A stretch of DNA of 64,000 nucleotides from Epiperipatus broadwayi (taxonomy: Eukaryota; Onychophora; Udeonychophora; Euonychophora; Peripatidae): contig JAQFVV010000030.1 in the NCBI GenBank assembly GCA_028023455.1, positions 1,444,501 to 1,508,500 on the forward strand, written 5' to 3'. Shown piece after piece: positions 45,360-56,038 of the stretch. The first letter of the stretch is position 1; every line of letters starts with the position of its first letter. Both the position numbers and the translations under genes were made by a program. Under the pieces are notes generated by a model. That model saw only the letters and a list, made by a program, of their open reading frames with translations, was not told where the DNA came from and ran no database searches.

Positions 45360-48215
45360 GCTAGAGGCTAGAGAAAGTAGGCGGAGCCTAAAACAAAAAC
45401 AAGTCGGAAAGGTCAGCAGTGGCTATTTTAGAGAAAAACTTACATTCTAACTTTTGTCGTGTGTGAGAGAAGTAGTCTCGAGACAACACAGCAGTTGAGT
45501 ATAATTCAAACATTATTATTAAGAAGTTTACCAGTGAATCGCAATGTTGATGGGCTAAGTGCCAGGAGCTGGTCTCTGCCCGCCAATATGGATCCTCGTG
45601 CCGCTGTTTGATCATGTTTCATATACTTCAGAATTTCCAACTTCCAATCTCAAAATTTACTATGCCTTACAAATAACTTTCAAAAATGCGCGCCTACGTT
45701 CGTCACAAGCCAAGCTGGATGAAGAAAGAAGAGTAACTTTGTTACACGAACTTTAATTTTCTTCCGTGCTTAATGTTATCAATCAAGTGAATCATATGTA
45801 AGTTTTTATATCATTTATAATGCTATTGTTTAATCTGTCAGTAAATTTTCTTTTCTTTTTTTTTAATCCTCTGCTCTAGTCTTTAGAAATCATTTATAAA
45901 ATTGTAATTAATAGTAATAATATTTCAACTGAATGCATTTATATTTTCTTATGTTGCTTATTTCATAAACAAACATTGCCAATAGTAATATTTCCAACTC
46001 TGTGTAAACTAGTGTGTAATAATGATCAATTTAATTTAAAAGTAATTTCATGTTCTGAATTAAATATTCTTTCACATTCCGAGTTAGTAAATGTTAAATC
46101 ACTTTATTATTCTATGTTAAGTTGGTATAAAATTACAATCTAAGTTTCAATATTAAATATATATATAATAGTTTCAAAGTGTTATCTTAATGTCATGTCT
46201 GATCTGAGAAATAACTCCCTGTATAATTTGATACTGTCGCTACCGCCTGTCAACCTGAAGGGTTAGGAGTCCCAGAGTAAAATTAACTAATTATTGTTTT
46301 TCACCGTCAGTTTAAGTCCGCTATGTTTTTATTGGGATAAGGATCTCAGCCTGTGGCGTAGAAACAGACTAATAGATTCCAGGTTTTATATAATTTCTTT
46401 TAAAAATCCGCTTCAAGTATTCGTCCTTCACGTCTGTGGCAATGCCTTCCCTTCGCTGAAGTTAGCGTCTCGCCATTCTACCATTGGGGAATGAAAGCAG
46501 TTTTTCTTTCCCGGTAATCTCTTGGATCACCGGGGTTCGAAATGATCCCGGCTGGTTGTCGTGTCCCGGAGCTACTTGGGGGCATTAAGCCTTGTCAAAG
46601 TACAAGCCGCCCGGTATTCCGTTAATGCACCGCAAGTGATTACTGTAGGGCTTTTGAATCCAGGCAACCACCAGTTCATCTATCTTCCATGTCGTATTTA
46701 TATAAAACCACCAGCACATCTATCCTTTATGTCGTCTTTCTATAAAACCATTCTCCAACTGTTCGTCTACGTAACGGCTCGAGCCTATTCTAATAAAATA
46801 AGTTAATAAAAATCTTTAGATAAATATTTTTCCAGTGCTCAAATACTCTGATTCTCTTAACCACCCGTCAATCATTTAACTACCCAGCTATTGGCATAAG
46901 TTTGTTTACTAAATAAAACGTTTACTAAAGACTAGTAGCCAAATACAAGAGGATTCATGGAAGTCTTACCGTACTGTTAACATTATATTTATATGCTTTG
47001 TATTTTCATGTTGAACACTATATTTATCCGCTTTCTATTTGTCTTATTTAACACTATATTTATATGCTTTATATTTTGCTTATTAAACACTTTATTTAAT
47101 TAAATTTTTGTGTCCTCCACTTTATTACTCTCTAAGTCTATTTAGCCACTTACTGTCTGTATTGGCAACTTAAATATATACGTTACATGAATGACCGTTC
47201 CAATATCTAGAGTATAATAAATCTATATATCATTAACTGTAAGAATTAGTCTATGTTCTGAGCTGAGCTAGAAAAGGGATAACCCCGTGCTGTTATAAAG
47301 TCATCATCGGTTAGTCATACCGGGGTTTGGGTTTGAATTCAGTTGGCGTTTTGGAAATTATTCTTAAACGTGGACTGGGTTTGAACTCGGGTACTGTGTA
47401 TGATTAAGCGTGGTGGATTTATACCGGTACAATATATCATAAAAGAAAAACAATACTATGAGGTTTTAATTATAGTGAATGAAAGACAAAAGAAACTTGT
47501 ATTATTTTCCCTGCAACTGTATACAGATATGTAGGAAAATCATTTTTCTGTCATGAGAACAACAACAAAAAAGAAAAAGACAAATGTATATTATAAATTT
47601 TGGGAAAATTGCTAGCCAACGGTCAGATTATACAATTTAAAGAGAGAGACATAATTTCAGTTGACTATATGGTTAGAGCACAAGGTAAGAATTAAATGGT
47701 TAAACTAACTAAAACACCTTTTGGACGCATTCAAAGTACAGCCCACTTTTAAAAATTAAATAGTGACCCTAACGGATATTCTCAGTTTTGTCAGAAACAT
47801 TTCAAAAATATTTTAAAGGTTTTTAAAATATAAAATATTACATCCTAAGGTGATCGAGTATTGTGAGCTAGGATGGGTCCCGAGACATGATGGCAAAAAC
47901 CAAGAGGCTAACTTGAGGTCTGGATAGCTCTCCGTCTCTAAATTGAGTTAGAGAAAATGGAATTCATTCGCTGACCGCGTGATCCAAATTCAGACACGGA
48001 GTTTTATTGTTTATGTCCAGTTATGTATTCTTATACATATAAATATCTGAAAGAGATGAGATCCAATTTTATTAATCTTCATTATGATCCCGAAGCAGGT
48101 ATATTAGCCTATGTAGATTTGGTAAAAGAGTGTGCTGAACACATGCTGAGACGCTCACAGATCAACCCAGAAAGCAATATAATACAAATATGGTCAAACG
48201 ACCTTTAAATTAAAA
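45360..48215. other. higher-GC region, possible retroelement remnant
   Basis: GC is clearly above the surroundings at 45360-45760 and 46190-46800. A 43-bp tandem pair ('accaccag.tcatctatc.t.catgtcgt') lies at about 46667-46755, and three 'aacactatatttatatgctt'-like units at about 46979-47100. Near 47344 a TGGCG could be a primer-binding site. Several short frames (45559-45756, 46294-46494, 46561-46806) have no recognised domain. A 61-codon frame at 48023-48208 (NLHYDPEAGILAYVDLVKEC) has the general look of a Gag helix but no diagnostic motif. I cannot assign it. Confidence 0.3.
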
Positions 48216-49040
48216 AAAAAAAATTTTGAAAATATATATATAAAATATTACGAAAGTCTAACCAAACAGAAAATCCGTTATAAAATAATTCTTACTTTCC
48301 CTTCATAAACTTGAGATCACTTATACAAAAAGGGCGGATATTTTAATGATTAGTTATAGTTTAACCTGTTAACCCACAGAGTCAGTATGTAATTCAAAAA
48401 CTTTAATATATATAGTCAAATGTACACACTTTTTTTAAACAAATAGAATAAATACGAACGCTTGTTTTATTTTGCATTCTTCAAAAATAGGATATACATT
48501 CATAACTTCCATTGACTAAAAACAAAAAAAAATGTATAATAAAACTAAATCAGTTTAGCTACACAATAATTGACGATTAGGGATCCCATGGAATCTAGTT
48601 AACTGCACAGGGTAGGCCGGCACAGACAAAAGCATAGGACTGAATATGACCAAGTCCCTTATGTGGGCAAAGCATGCAGCGGGACAGCTATGAATCCTTA
48701 ATTTCAAGCAATTTATGTACCATAATTCATGTAGTTTTTCAAAATAAATTTTTATTTCTTAAAAAAAAAAAAAGTAACATTTGTAGGGATCTTCCTTTTC
48801 TTTTTATAAAAAAAAAAAAAACTAAATAGAATCTTTAATAGTTAAAAGTGATTTTTTAAAAAGGGGGGATTTGCGCTTTCTGCGTTTTGCTTTCTCTCTT
48901 TTCTTTCTTTAAAAATAAAACATACATAAAATGAAATATTTAATTATAGGTATATAATGGTGATCATGTTTAGTGAGGCATTTTTCATTTAAATTAATGA
49001 GAGACATCGTCGCCATTATACGTATTAAACCCACACCAAT
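48216..49040. other. unassigned AT-rich sequence
   Basis: Poly-A runs near 48762 and 48808; otherwise nothing supported. Confidence 0.45.
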
Positions 49041-49317
49041 TTAAATATTATTTTCTACTTCTTTTTCTATGTATTGATTTCTATTATAACATATCATACC
49101 ATTTACACCTTCTTAGATGCTTTATCAATACTTTTATTTGTATTACACTAACAGTTTCGACTGTCTTGCAGTCATCATCAGAGTTCTTGTTGATTCTATT
49201 ACCAAAACCCAACTCTGATGATAACTGCAGGACAGTCAAAACTGTTAGTGTAATACAAATAAAAGTATTGATAAAGTGTCTAAGAAGGTGTAAATGGTAT
49301 GATATGTTTAAATATTA
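49041..49317. mobile_element. foldback with hammerhead-like stem and 10-bp target-site duplication
   Basis: Arms at 49087-49188 and about 49211-49307 are inverted copies (loop about 22 bp). TTAAATATTA flanks the insertion at 49041-49050 and 49308-49317. Within the left arm (minus strand) CUGAUGA is followed by one extra U, a perfect GACUG/CAGUC stem around CAAGA, then GAAAC: a hammerhead-like arrangement without a paired stem I. Confidence 0.75.
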
Positions 49318-50043
49318 ATGAAAATATATAGAATATTATGGGCATGACATACGTATATAATTTTTAATATATATATAAAAAAACAAATCTAGATTTAATT
49401 TGTAAATTACAAAGAGGTTTTTTTAATTTATGTGATAGTTACCGGTAACTAGAGGGGATGGGTCAAGATGGGTTCATTTAATGTTTCTAGCAGGTCTTCT
49501 CGGTTCTTCAAATTAGTTTCATGTTTTGATGGCAGATATTCACTGATACAGGGCAGACACTTTAGTTCTCCGGCTGGCTCACATGGTTACGACTCCGGTC
49601 TTAGGAACGGACGGGAGAGCAAAGGCAAAGAGATTACTCATGCATTTTCGCAGAGCAACACATTACTGGATTTATATATATGCTGAACAAATAGACTATG
49701 GCTTGAAGTAAGTACAGCAAGCAAGATTTTAGCAAACTTTTTCCAGCAAAATTTTTTAATATAAAACCTTCAGCAAAGGCTACAGCAAGCATAATACAGA
49801 GAACAAAAGAAAAATTCTTTATTTATACCCTTTTTCCAATTATATTTTAATTTACTCATTAATAGCAAATAATGCCCATTGTTTGAATTTTTCCCTGCTA
49901 TCTATTATTTTATCTAATTAAAAAAAAAGTTTTATAAATTAAATTCCTTTTCTTAATGGATTGTATTTAATTAAGAAATTTACCTTATCTATTTCTGCCA
50001 TTATATATTTTTAAAATAGTTACAAATAAAAATTTAAACTTTC
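49318..50043. other. unassigned, with a 72-codon ORF
   Basis: The frame 49468-49686 (+) lies in a GC-richer patch (Ser/Arg/Gly-rich, no domain recognised). I do not call it a gene. Confidence 0.4.
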
Positions 50044-50158
50044 TATATTTTATTTCATATATAGGGTATATGAGCACAGACTTTCACATGACCCACCACT
50101 CTCCACTCTATCTCATAACACTGATACACTTGAACACATATATGTCGAAAAGATAAAT

Positions 50159-50213
50159 AATCACCAATATACGTATTTCATGCTAAATCAGCAATCATCA
50201 GTTGGTCCAGATT
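50159..50213 (-). ncRNA. hammerhead ribozyme, HHR-B, intact fold
   Basis: Core CUGAUGA and GAAA, stem II UGCU/AGCA with loop GAUUU, stem III UAC/GUA, cleavage UA, two-part stem I. Confidence 0.8.
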
Positions 50214-50488
50214 ATCATCTCTACACATATATGCTATAAGTGCTCAGATATATATTAAGATAGCCAATCTTCATACTTTAATGGACAGGTTCCAATCTAC
50301 TCCACATTCCAATTCTTCAACCGTCCATCCAATTAAAAATCTGATGATGGAATGCTCAAAGGACACCCTGAGGCCGAGATGGACGGTTGAAGAATTGGAG
50401 TAGATTGAAGCCTGTCCATTAAAGTATGAAGATTGGTTATCTTAATATATATATATGAGCACTTATAGCATATATGTGTAGAGATAAT

Positions 50489-50543
50489 AATCTGGACCAA
50501 CTGATGATTGCTGGTTTAGCATGAAATACACATATTGGTGATT
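50489..50543 (+). ncRNA. hammerhead, HHR-B, stem III mutated
   Basis: Same as its partner except that the 3' half of stem III reads ACA instead of GUA, so stem III cannot form. Confidence 0.65.
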
Positions 50544-50696
50544 ATTTATCTTTTCAATATATATGTGTTCAAGTGTATAAGTGTTATGAGATAGAGTGGT
50601 GGATCATGTGAAAGTCTGTGCTCATATACCCTATATACTACATATATAGACACAAGGTATATAATAACCCTGTGTTTCAGTTATATTTTATTCCAT

Positions 50697-51629
50697 TAAC
50701 TTTTTAAAATAATTTCCTTCTTTAACTTATGTAACTATTTGTGCAGATGATAATTTATTTTAAGAGAAGAACATACTTTCACTGTGGTTGGACTTAGGGT
50801 CTTAGCTAGCCCACAGTGAATGGTGAAGCCAGCATATATATATAATTGTATATATATGCACAGCTTCATTAGACAAAACTATTCAAATGAATGAAAATAT
50901 TTTGCTGTTTGCGTCTGTTAATTCTGAAAGAATTTACATATTATTGAAAGTTAATTTTATAATAATATTCATTTTTATTACTCTTTCGATAGCTTATCCT
51001 TGGTAATTTGAACTTGTCTTTGGTATAATGCTTCTAAAATTATTAATTAACTTGAAATACTTAATTGATTTTTTAATATTCAAGAAATTTTTTTTGTGTA
51101 ATGTACAATTATTTTTTAAATGTAATGGGACATATTTTACTTTTATTGTATGTAATGGATTTGCTTCTTAAGTATCATGTGACATGCTCAACTTAGAAGA
51201 AACTCACAAAACATTACCATCCAACTTAATGTTAAATGTGCTCTTTTTTTTTCTTTGCAAAAGCATTTGTGGTGGAAATGATAATATTTTTGGGTTTTTT
51301 TTTACTCTGACTTAGTTTTTCTAGAATCCCAGGTTTTTGAATCTGCAGATAATACTGAATCCTATACAATATACATTTTCACACGCATAGACATCTGATA
51401 CAATTTAGTTTAATAATAAAATAATATAATTGTGAAAAAGATAAATTAATAATAGAGATAGCATATTCACATAGTAGGATTGCATGATATATGATTTTTT
51501 CTTATGCTAATAAATCAATGATTTTAATTTTGTCAAAAAAAAAAAAAAGGTGGGGGGTAAGCATATCATTTCTTCTCTTAGGCATTAGAAAAATGCTGTT
51601 TGTCATTACTTTTGTGATTTAAGGACATT
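50697..51629. other. unassigned AT-rich sequence
   Basis: A short imperfect palindrome lies near 50783-50870 ('cactgtgg..cccacagtg', 'gaagcc...agcttc'). No gene. Confidence 0.45.
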
Positions 51630-51970
51630 TTAAACAAACACGAAAGAGCATCAGGCCATGAATTTGAGCCCATCTCTGCCAGCGTCGTATGCTCCGAAAG
51701 ACACGATGCCCAATGCAAGGTTAGAGATGTGTTTCACGTAGCTAGCGACCCCAAGTCCATCAATAGAAGAGAAGCATGCTTTGCTCTGTCTCGGAAATGG
51801 CAATTATAACTCATTTGCATAAATTTCCATTTCTACAATGCAGTCCAGCTATGTGTGAGAGCAAATGTCTCTTGAAAGCGCTAAGCTCTATAATTTAATA
51901 GTTCTATATTTTAGTAAATTAAAGTTTCGCTTTTAAACATAAAAGCTTCATTATCTGTGCATACAGCGCA
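51630..51970 (+). pseudogene. Penelope-like element 3' fragment
   Basis: The plus strand reads SGHEFEP, then after frame loss KSINRREACFALSRKWQL and a stop (about 51805), parallel to the end of the PLE at 13.9 kb (INRKELCFAISRKW). The 3' flank again has a GAAAGCGCTAAG motif (51878-51889) and the 'aaagtttcgctttt' block (51922). It is thus the same PLE family, opposite strand. Confidence 0.65.
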
Positions 51971-52447
51971 TATATATATAAGTTAATAGTTTATAGTATT
52001 AATATGGCAATTATAAAAAATGCTTTAACTGTGATCGCAATTGCATGACTGAATGCACATGATAAAGAAATTATGAACATAATTCCATTCACTAAGGCAA
52101 GTTCTTGTGCAAAATTTATGAATTCAAATTTACACATTTCTAATTTATTTTTATTTAATTTTTTTTTTCAAACTGGAATTTATTGAAAACTTCAAATGGG
52201 CTCATTGTTAAGCAATAAAGAACTAGGCTTTTTTCCCCTCTACTCTTCTCAGGAGTTGATGAACAAATCAATAATGGAAGTTTATATTACGTGATATATA
52301 ATAATTTTATCTAAGCATTTTTAATTTTATATTTTAAAAAATATGTACAAATTATAATCTAACTTTTGAAATAATGTCTGGAAATAATAAAAAAAGTTTA
52401 ATTTTATATATCATCATGCAATGTTTAACAAAATATTATTTAAAATG

Positions 52448-52581
52448 TTTATATTAATAAAGTCAAGCATTGGTGGTCGAGAGGTCAGCGCAGCCGCTTT
52501 ACCAAGCAGGTGTCCTGGGTTAGCAGGTTCGCTTCCCGGATGATGCTATGACACATGAGAAAAATTTTTTTTTATATTAAT
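52448..52581 (+). mobile_element. tRNA-derived SINE with 11-bp target-site duplication
   Basis: SINE body 52459-52570: A-box-like TGGTCGAGAGGTC, B-box-like AGGTTCGCTTCC, then 'gatgctatgacacatgag' and A/T tail. Perfect direct repeat TTTATATTAAT at 52448-52458 and 52571-52581. It lies in the intron upstream of the zinc-finger exon. Confidence 0.88.
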
Positions 52582-52779
52582 GTTAGGGAATTCAAGTGAA
52601 GACTTTTAGACAGAATCATTTATCAATGTACAAACTCCAGAAACAGAATAAACTTATTATTGTTGTAGATTAATATCAGAATCTTTAAAATTGCATTACA
52701 GTATTAAGATTTTTTTTTATAATATTAATTTTAATTAAATTTTAATTTGATTAAAGTTTGAATGTAAAACATTTTAATT

Positions 52780-52796
52780 TTTTTTTTTAATTGCAG
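52780..52796 (+). promoter_or_regulatory. 3' splice site of zinc-finger exon
   Basis: A pyrimidine run of nine or more T is followed by 'aattgcag' and then exon sequence. The frame is open back to the AG (RLFQRGSSNKI precedes the ATG), so the exon may be internal or terminal rather than the first coding exon. Confidence 0.7.
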
Positions 52797-53859
52797 AAGA
52801 CTATTCCAAAGAGGATCTTCAAATAAAATAATGCTCTTATCAATTAAAAAAATATTGAGTAAAGAAGAACTGGAAAATTTTAAAACTATTGAGGAAAATC
52901 AAAATGAGGAATTATGCCATGTGTTATGTGAAATAAAATATACATATGTTCGATTCTCTGAGACATTGTTGTGTCCTTATTGTTCAGAATTGGTTAGCAG
53001 TGCCGCTGCTGCTTTCAGAAATCATGTCTGTAAACATGGACTTAAAACTAAATTTTATTGCAGTTTCTGTAAATGTAGTACTTTTTTCATTGAACATTTA
53101 TATAAGCATTTAAGGGAGAACAACAGCCATTTGGCCATTATATCCAAATCATCAAATCATGATCAAGAAAATGAAAGTAATTATATGTTAAATAAGGTTA
53201 ATAGTAATAAACGAACAATTACCGATACGAATGTGATTAAAGACAAAAGAAAACGAAGTAGTTTATATAATCGCAGCAACAAAACTGACAATAAAATCCA
53301 TCGTGTTAATTTTCAATGTCATTTTTGTCAATACTTATCTTCTGATATTAATTTCTTTAAAATACATTTTTCAAAATATCATGCTAACCAAATATTTTGT
53401 ATTGAATGTGAGCATTGTGATTATTCATGTCAAACAAGTTTAGAATTTACCGATCATGTTATTGCTAATCATCACATTAATATTTTAAAAAATGAATTAT
53501 TTTATTCAGACCCTGTCGAGATAGATGATTTTCTAAAAATTGATGAAAAATCAGAACAGATTTTAAGCACCCATCTTACATGTAAACAGATCGATATACA
53601 AAATAATTATCATATTAAATCTGATTTTCAGAAATGTCCATATTGTTTAGCATTTACTAGTCAAGATATAGAAATGTTTCGTAATCATATGTTAAATGAC
53701 CATGCATTGGAAATCATATTCCAATGTTTTCTTTGTCATTTTAGAACAACTACTTCTGAAATACTATTGGAACATCTTCAGGACCATAAAAATACCACTA
53801 TATTATTTTTACCTACTAATTCTGAGAAACAGTCTGACAGTATTGTAAATACCATGTAA
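52797..53859 (+). CDS. C2H2 zinc-finger protein, last exon
   Basis: 342 codons from ATG 52831, or longer if the frame enters from an upstream exon. A probable nucleic-acid-binding nuclear protein. Six C2H2 fingers are visible: C48/C51-H65/H69; C77/C80 with H89/H93 (atypical spacing); C163/C166-H179/H184; C193/C196-H209/H214; C269/C272-H286/H291; C299/C302-H315/H319. The fingers come in pairs separated by polar, Asn/Ser/Lys-rich linkers (about 101-158 and 216-262). They lack TGEKP linkers, unlike tandem KRAB-type arrays, and a basic KDKRKR (137-142) could be a nuclear signal. No other exon could be identified in the window. The last two codons and the stop come from a foldback insertion (see 53852-54444), so the C-terminus differs from the ancestral one by a few residues. 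Orthology is not assigned. Confidence 0.85.
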
Positions 53860-54457
53860 TACTAAATCATCCATGCACTTTACTACTGTTACACACAACT
53901 TTATTTACCACTCTTTTACAGTTTCGATTGCCCAAAAATCTTCTTCAGAATTTTGTATCGCCTAACCTCAACTGCTAAATTCAAATTTTAAAAATTTACC
54001 GTTATACTTTTAATATTTTAATTTGCGAAGCGCCAATAGTTGAAAATTGAAATAAATCGAGATACTGCCAAATCTCTAGCGCTCGAAAGAAAAGTTGAGA
54101 GAAGGGTGGCTGCCCTTTTCTCGTAAAATCTTTGTTGGGTGTTTAGGTTTGGATGTCATTTTAGACATCTATCCTTGGCATCTGATTGGCTGTCAGTTAT
54201 GTGTTGTAACGAGCGCTAGAGATTTGGCAGTATCTCGTTATACTTTTAGTAATTTGAATTTAGCAGTTGAGATGAGAAGATATAAAGTTCTGAAGAAGAT
54301 TGCTGGGGCAATCGAAACTATAAACTGTAAAAGAAAGTGGTAAATAAAGAATAGTGTAACAGTAGTAAAGTGGATGGATGATTTAGTATTATATAGTATA
54401 CATTTGGCAATGCAATAAGAAAGAATAGTTATTATACTTCTTGAAGTATTGTAAATA
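53839..54457. mobile_element. foldback inserted at the stop codon of the zinc-finger gene
   Basis: Insertion 53852-54444 (593 bp) flanked by the perfect 13-bp direct repeat AGTATTGTAAATA at 53839-53851 and 54445-54457. The arms ('taatactaaatcatcc' at 53857 and its inverse ending at about 54392) pair over most of their length. The inner part holds a hairpin pair around 'gcgctagagatttggcag'. Near 54290 the plus strand has CUGAAGA, one extra A, a perfect GAUUGC/GCAAUC stem and GAAAC, the same hammerhead-like layout as in the 49.1-kb foldback. The 82-codon frame 54095-54343 is a by-product. Confidence 0.88.
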
Positions 54458-54473
54458 GTTATTTATGAATAAA
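54458..54473 (+). terminator. displaced original stop and poly-A signal of the zinc-finger gene
   Basis: Directly after the right target-site copy, the ancestral frame would continue Ser-Tyr-Leu-stop (TGA at 54466-54468), overlapped by AATAAA at 54468-54473. With the insertion present this signal lies about 610 bp beyond the current stop and may still be used. Confidence 0.7.
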
Positions 54474-54846
54474 AAAGTTTTTTTTTGTTTTTCCAATGAT
54501 TTTGCCTTTGGTCTTATCTTAAAACTTTATAAGTCACGATTAAAGTGATTTCCTACAATTACAATTAATTAGTAATGAAAATAAAAATGGAATAAATAAT
54601 GTTAATAATTTTTTTAATATATGTGATTCATATTTGTAAAAGTAATTACAAGTTAAATGATTGTTCCAAGAATTTCAAATAAACCATTAAGCATCACATG
54701 AACACATCTCCTATACTAGCACATTAATTGTTGATAAACAGAGCAAAACTCTCCATACAGTATTGCCACCTGTGCTAAACAGAATAATCAATGGATGCCA
54801 GAATGCTTGTGCATAAAATCCCTATCTAATGCATACTCATCCAATA

Positions 54847-54888
54847 TCCCCAGACTAGTTTCTGGCTTGTGGCCTTCGTCAGTGAGGA
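54847..54888 (-). ncRNA. hammerhead ribozyme, HHR-A, intact fold
   Basis: Minus strand: stem I UCCUCA/UGGGGA (one wobble), CUGACGA, stem II GGC/GCC with CACAA loop and A.A closure, GAAA, palindromic stem III CU/AG, cleavage UC. Confidence 0.78.
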
Positions 54889-55417
54889 GCTTTGGATCTG
54901 AGAGCACTGCATCTAGATCTTAGGATCTAATGCAACCCTCTAGCAACCACCTTTTATCTCTACTTAACTACAAAACTGTGAGAATGAAATTGAAAACACA
55001 AAAAATATTTTCAATCTAAGCTCAATAACTTATATAGTCATATGGGTCTGAACTCAGTTCAGCACTCATACATTTTGGTGTCTTTAGCTCTTTTACAACC
55101 ATAGCCACTACTATCCTATTAGGCAGGATTGGTGTTAAACCATTAAGCATCACATGAACCCATCTCCTATACTAGCACATTAATTGTTGATAAACAGAGC
55201 AAAACTCTCCATACAGTATTGCCACCTGTGCTAAACAGAGTAATCAATGGATGCCAGAAGGCTTGTGCATATATAAGCTATTGAGCTTAGATTGAAAATA
55301 TTTTTTGTGTTTTCAATTTCATTCTCTTAGTTTTGTAGTTAAGTAGAGATAAAAGGTGGTTGCTAGAGGGTTGCATTAGATCCTAAGATCTAAATGCAGT
55401 GCTCTCAGATCCAAAGC

Positions 55418-55459
55418 TCCTCACTGATGAAGGCCACAAGCCATAAACTAGTCTGGGGA
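55418..55459 (+). ncRNA. hammerhead, HHR-A, core mutated
   Basis: CUGAUGA and both other stems are kept, but GAAA reads UAAA (G12 to U), an invariant catalytic base. Expected inactive. Confidence 0.68.
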
Positions 55460-55873
55460 TATTGGATGAGTAGGCATTAGATAGGGATTTTATGCACAAG
55501 CCTTCTGGCATCCATTGATTACTCTGTTTAGCACAGGTGGCAATACTGTATGGAGAGTTTTGCTTTGTTTATCAACAATTAATGTGCTAGTATAGGAGAT
55601 GTGTTCATGTAATGCTTAATGGTTTAACACCAATCCTGCCTAATAGGATAGTGGTGGCTATGGTTGTAAAAGAGCCAAAGACACCAAAATGTACGGGTGC
55701 TGAACTGAGTTCAGACCCATATGACTATATAAGCTATTGAGCTTAGATTGAAAATATTTTTTGTGTTTTCAATTTCATTCTCATAGTTTTGTAGTTAAAT
55801 AGAGATAAAAGGTGGTTGCTAGAGGGTTGCATTAGATCCTAAGATCTAGATGCAGTGCTCTCAGATCCACAGC

Positions 55874-55915
55874 TCCTCACTGATGAAGGCCACAAGCCAG
55901 AAACTAGTCTGGGGA
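55874..55915 (+). ncRNA. hammerhead ribozyme, HHR-A, intact fold
   Basis: CUGAUGA core, GGC/GCC stem II, GAAA, CU/AG stem III, cleavage UC, and six-pair stem I UCCUCA/UGGGGA. The reference copy for this family. Confidence 0.8.
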
Positions 55916-56038
55916 TATTGGATGAGTAGGCATTAGATAGGGATTTTATGCACAAGCCTTCTGGCATCCATTGATTACTCTGTTTAGCACAGGAGGCAAT
56001 ACTGTATGGAGAGTTTTGCTCAGTTTAATTTCAAATAA

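Larger units (their letters stand above)
50044..50696. mobile_element. HHR-B inverted dimer with target-site duplication
   Basis: A minus unit (about 50059-50375) meets a plus unit (about 50376-50640) head to head. A tail follows with a small hairpin ('cacaaggt...accctgtg') before the right flank. Flanking direct repeat TATATTTTATT.CAT (one mismatch over 15) at 50044-50058 and 50682-50696. Confidence 0.85.
54671..56038. mobile_element. HHR-A four-unit palindromic array with 12-bp target-site duplication
   Basis: Insertion 54683-56026 (about 1.34 kb): a full minus unit, a partial minus unit starting at 55137 (456-bp period), a junction near 55270, a partial plus unit, then a nearly full plus unit from about 55620. 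AATTTCAAATAA occurs once on each side (54671-54682 and 56027-56038) and not between units. Units are very similar to each other. Confidence 0.92.

Noticed and set aside
47841-47915. RNase H block (GWVPRHDGKN) of a LINE
   Set aside because: Resembles WVPGH text, but the surrounding frames have no other RNase H residues and the match is too short.
54095-54343. 82-codon ORF after the zinc-finger gene
   Set aside because: It lies wholly inside the palindromic insertion and its complement is the other arm; no domain.
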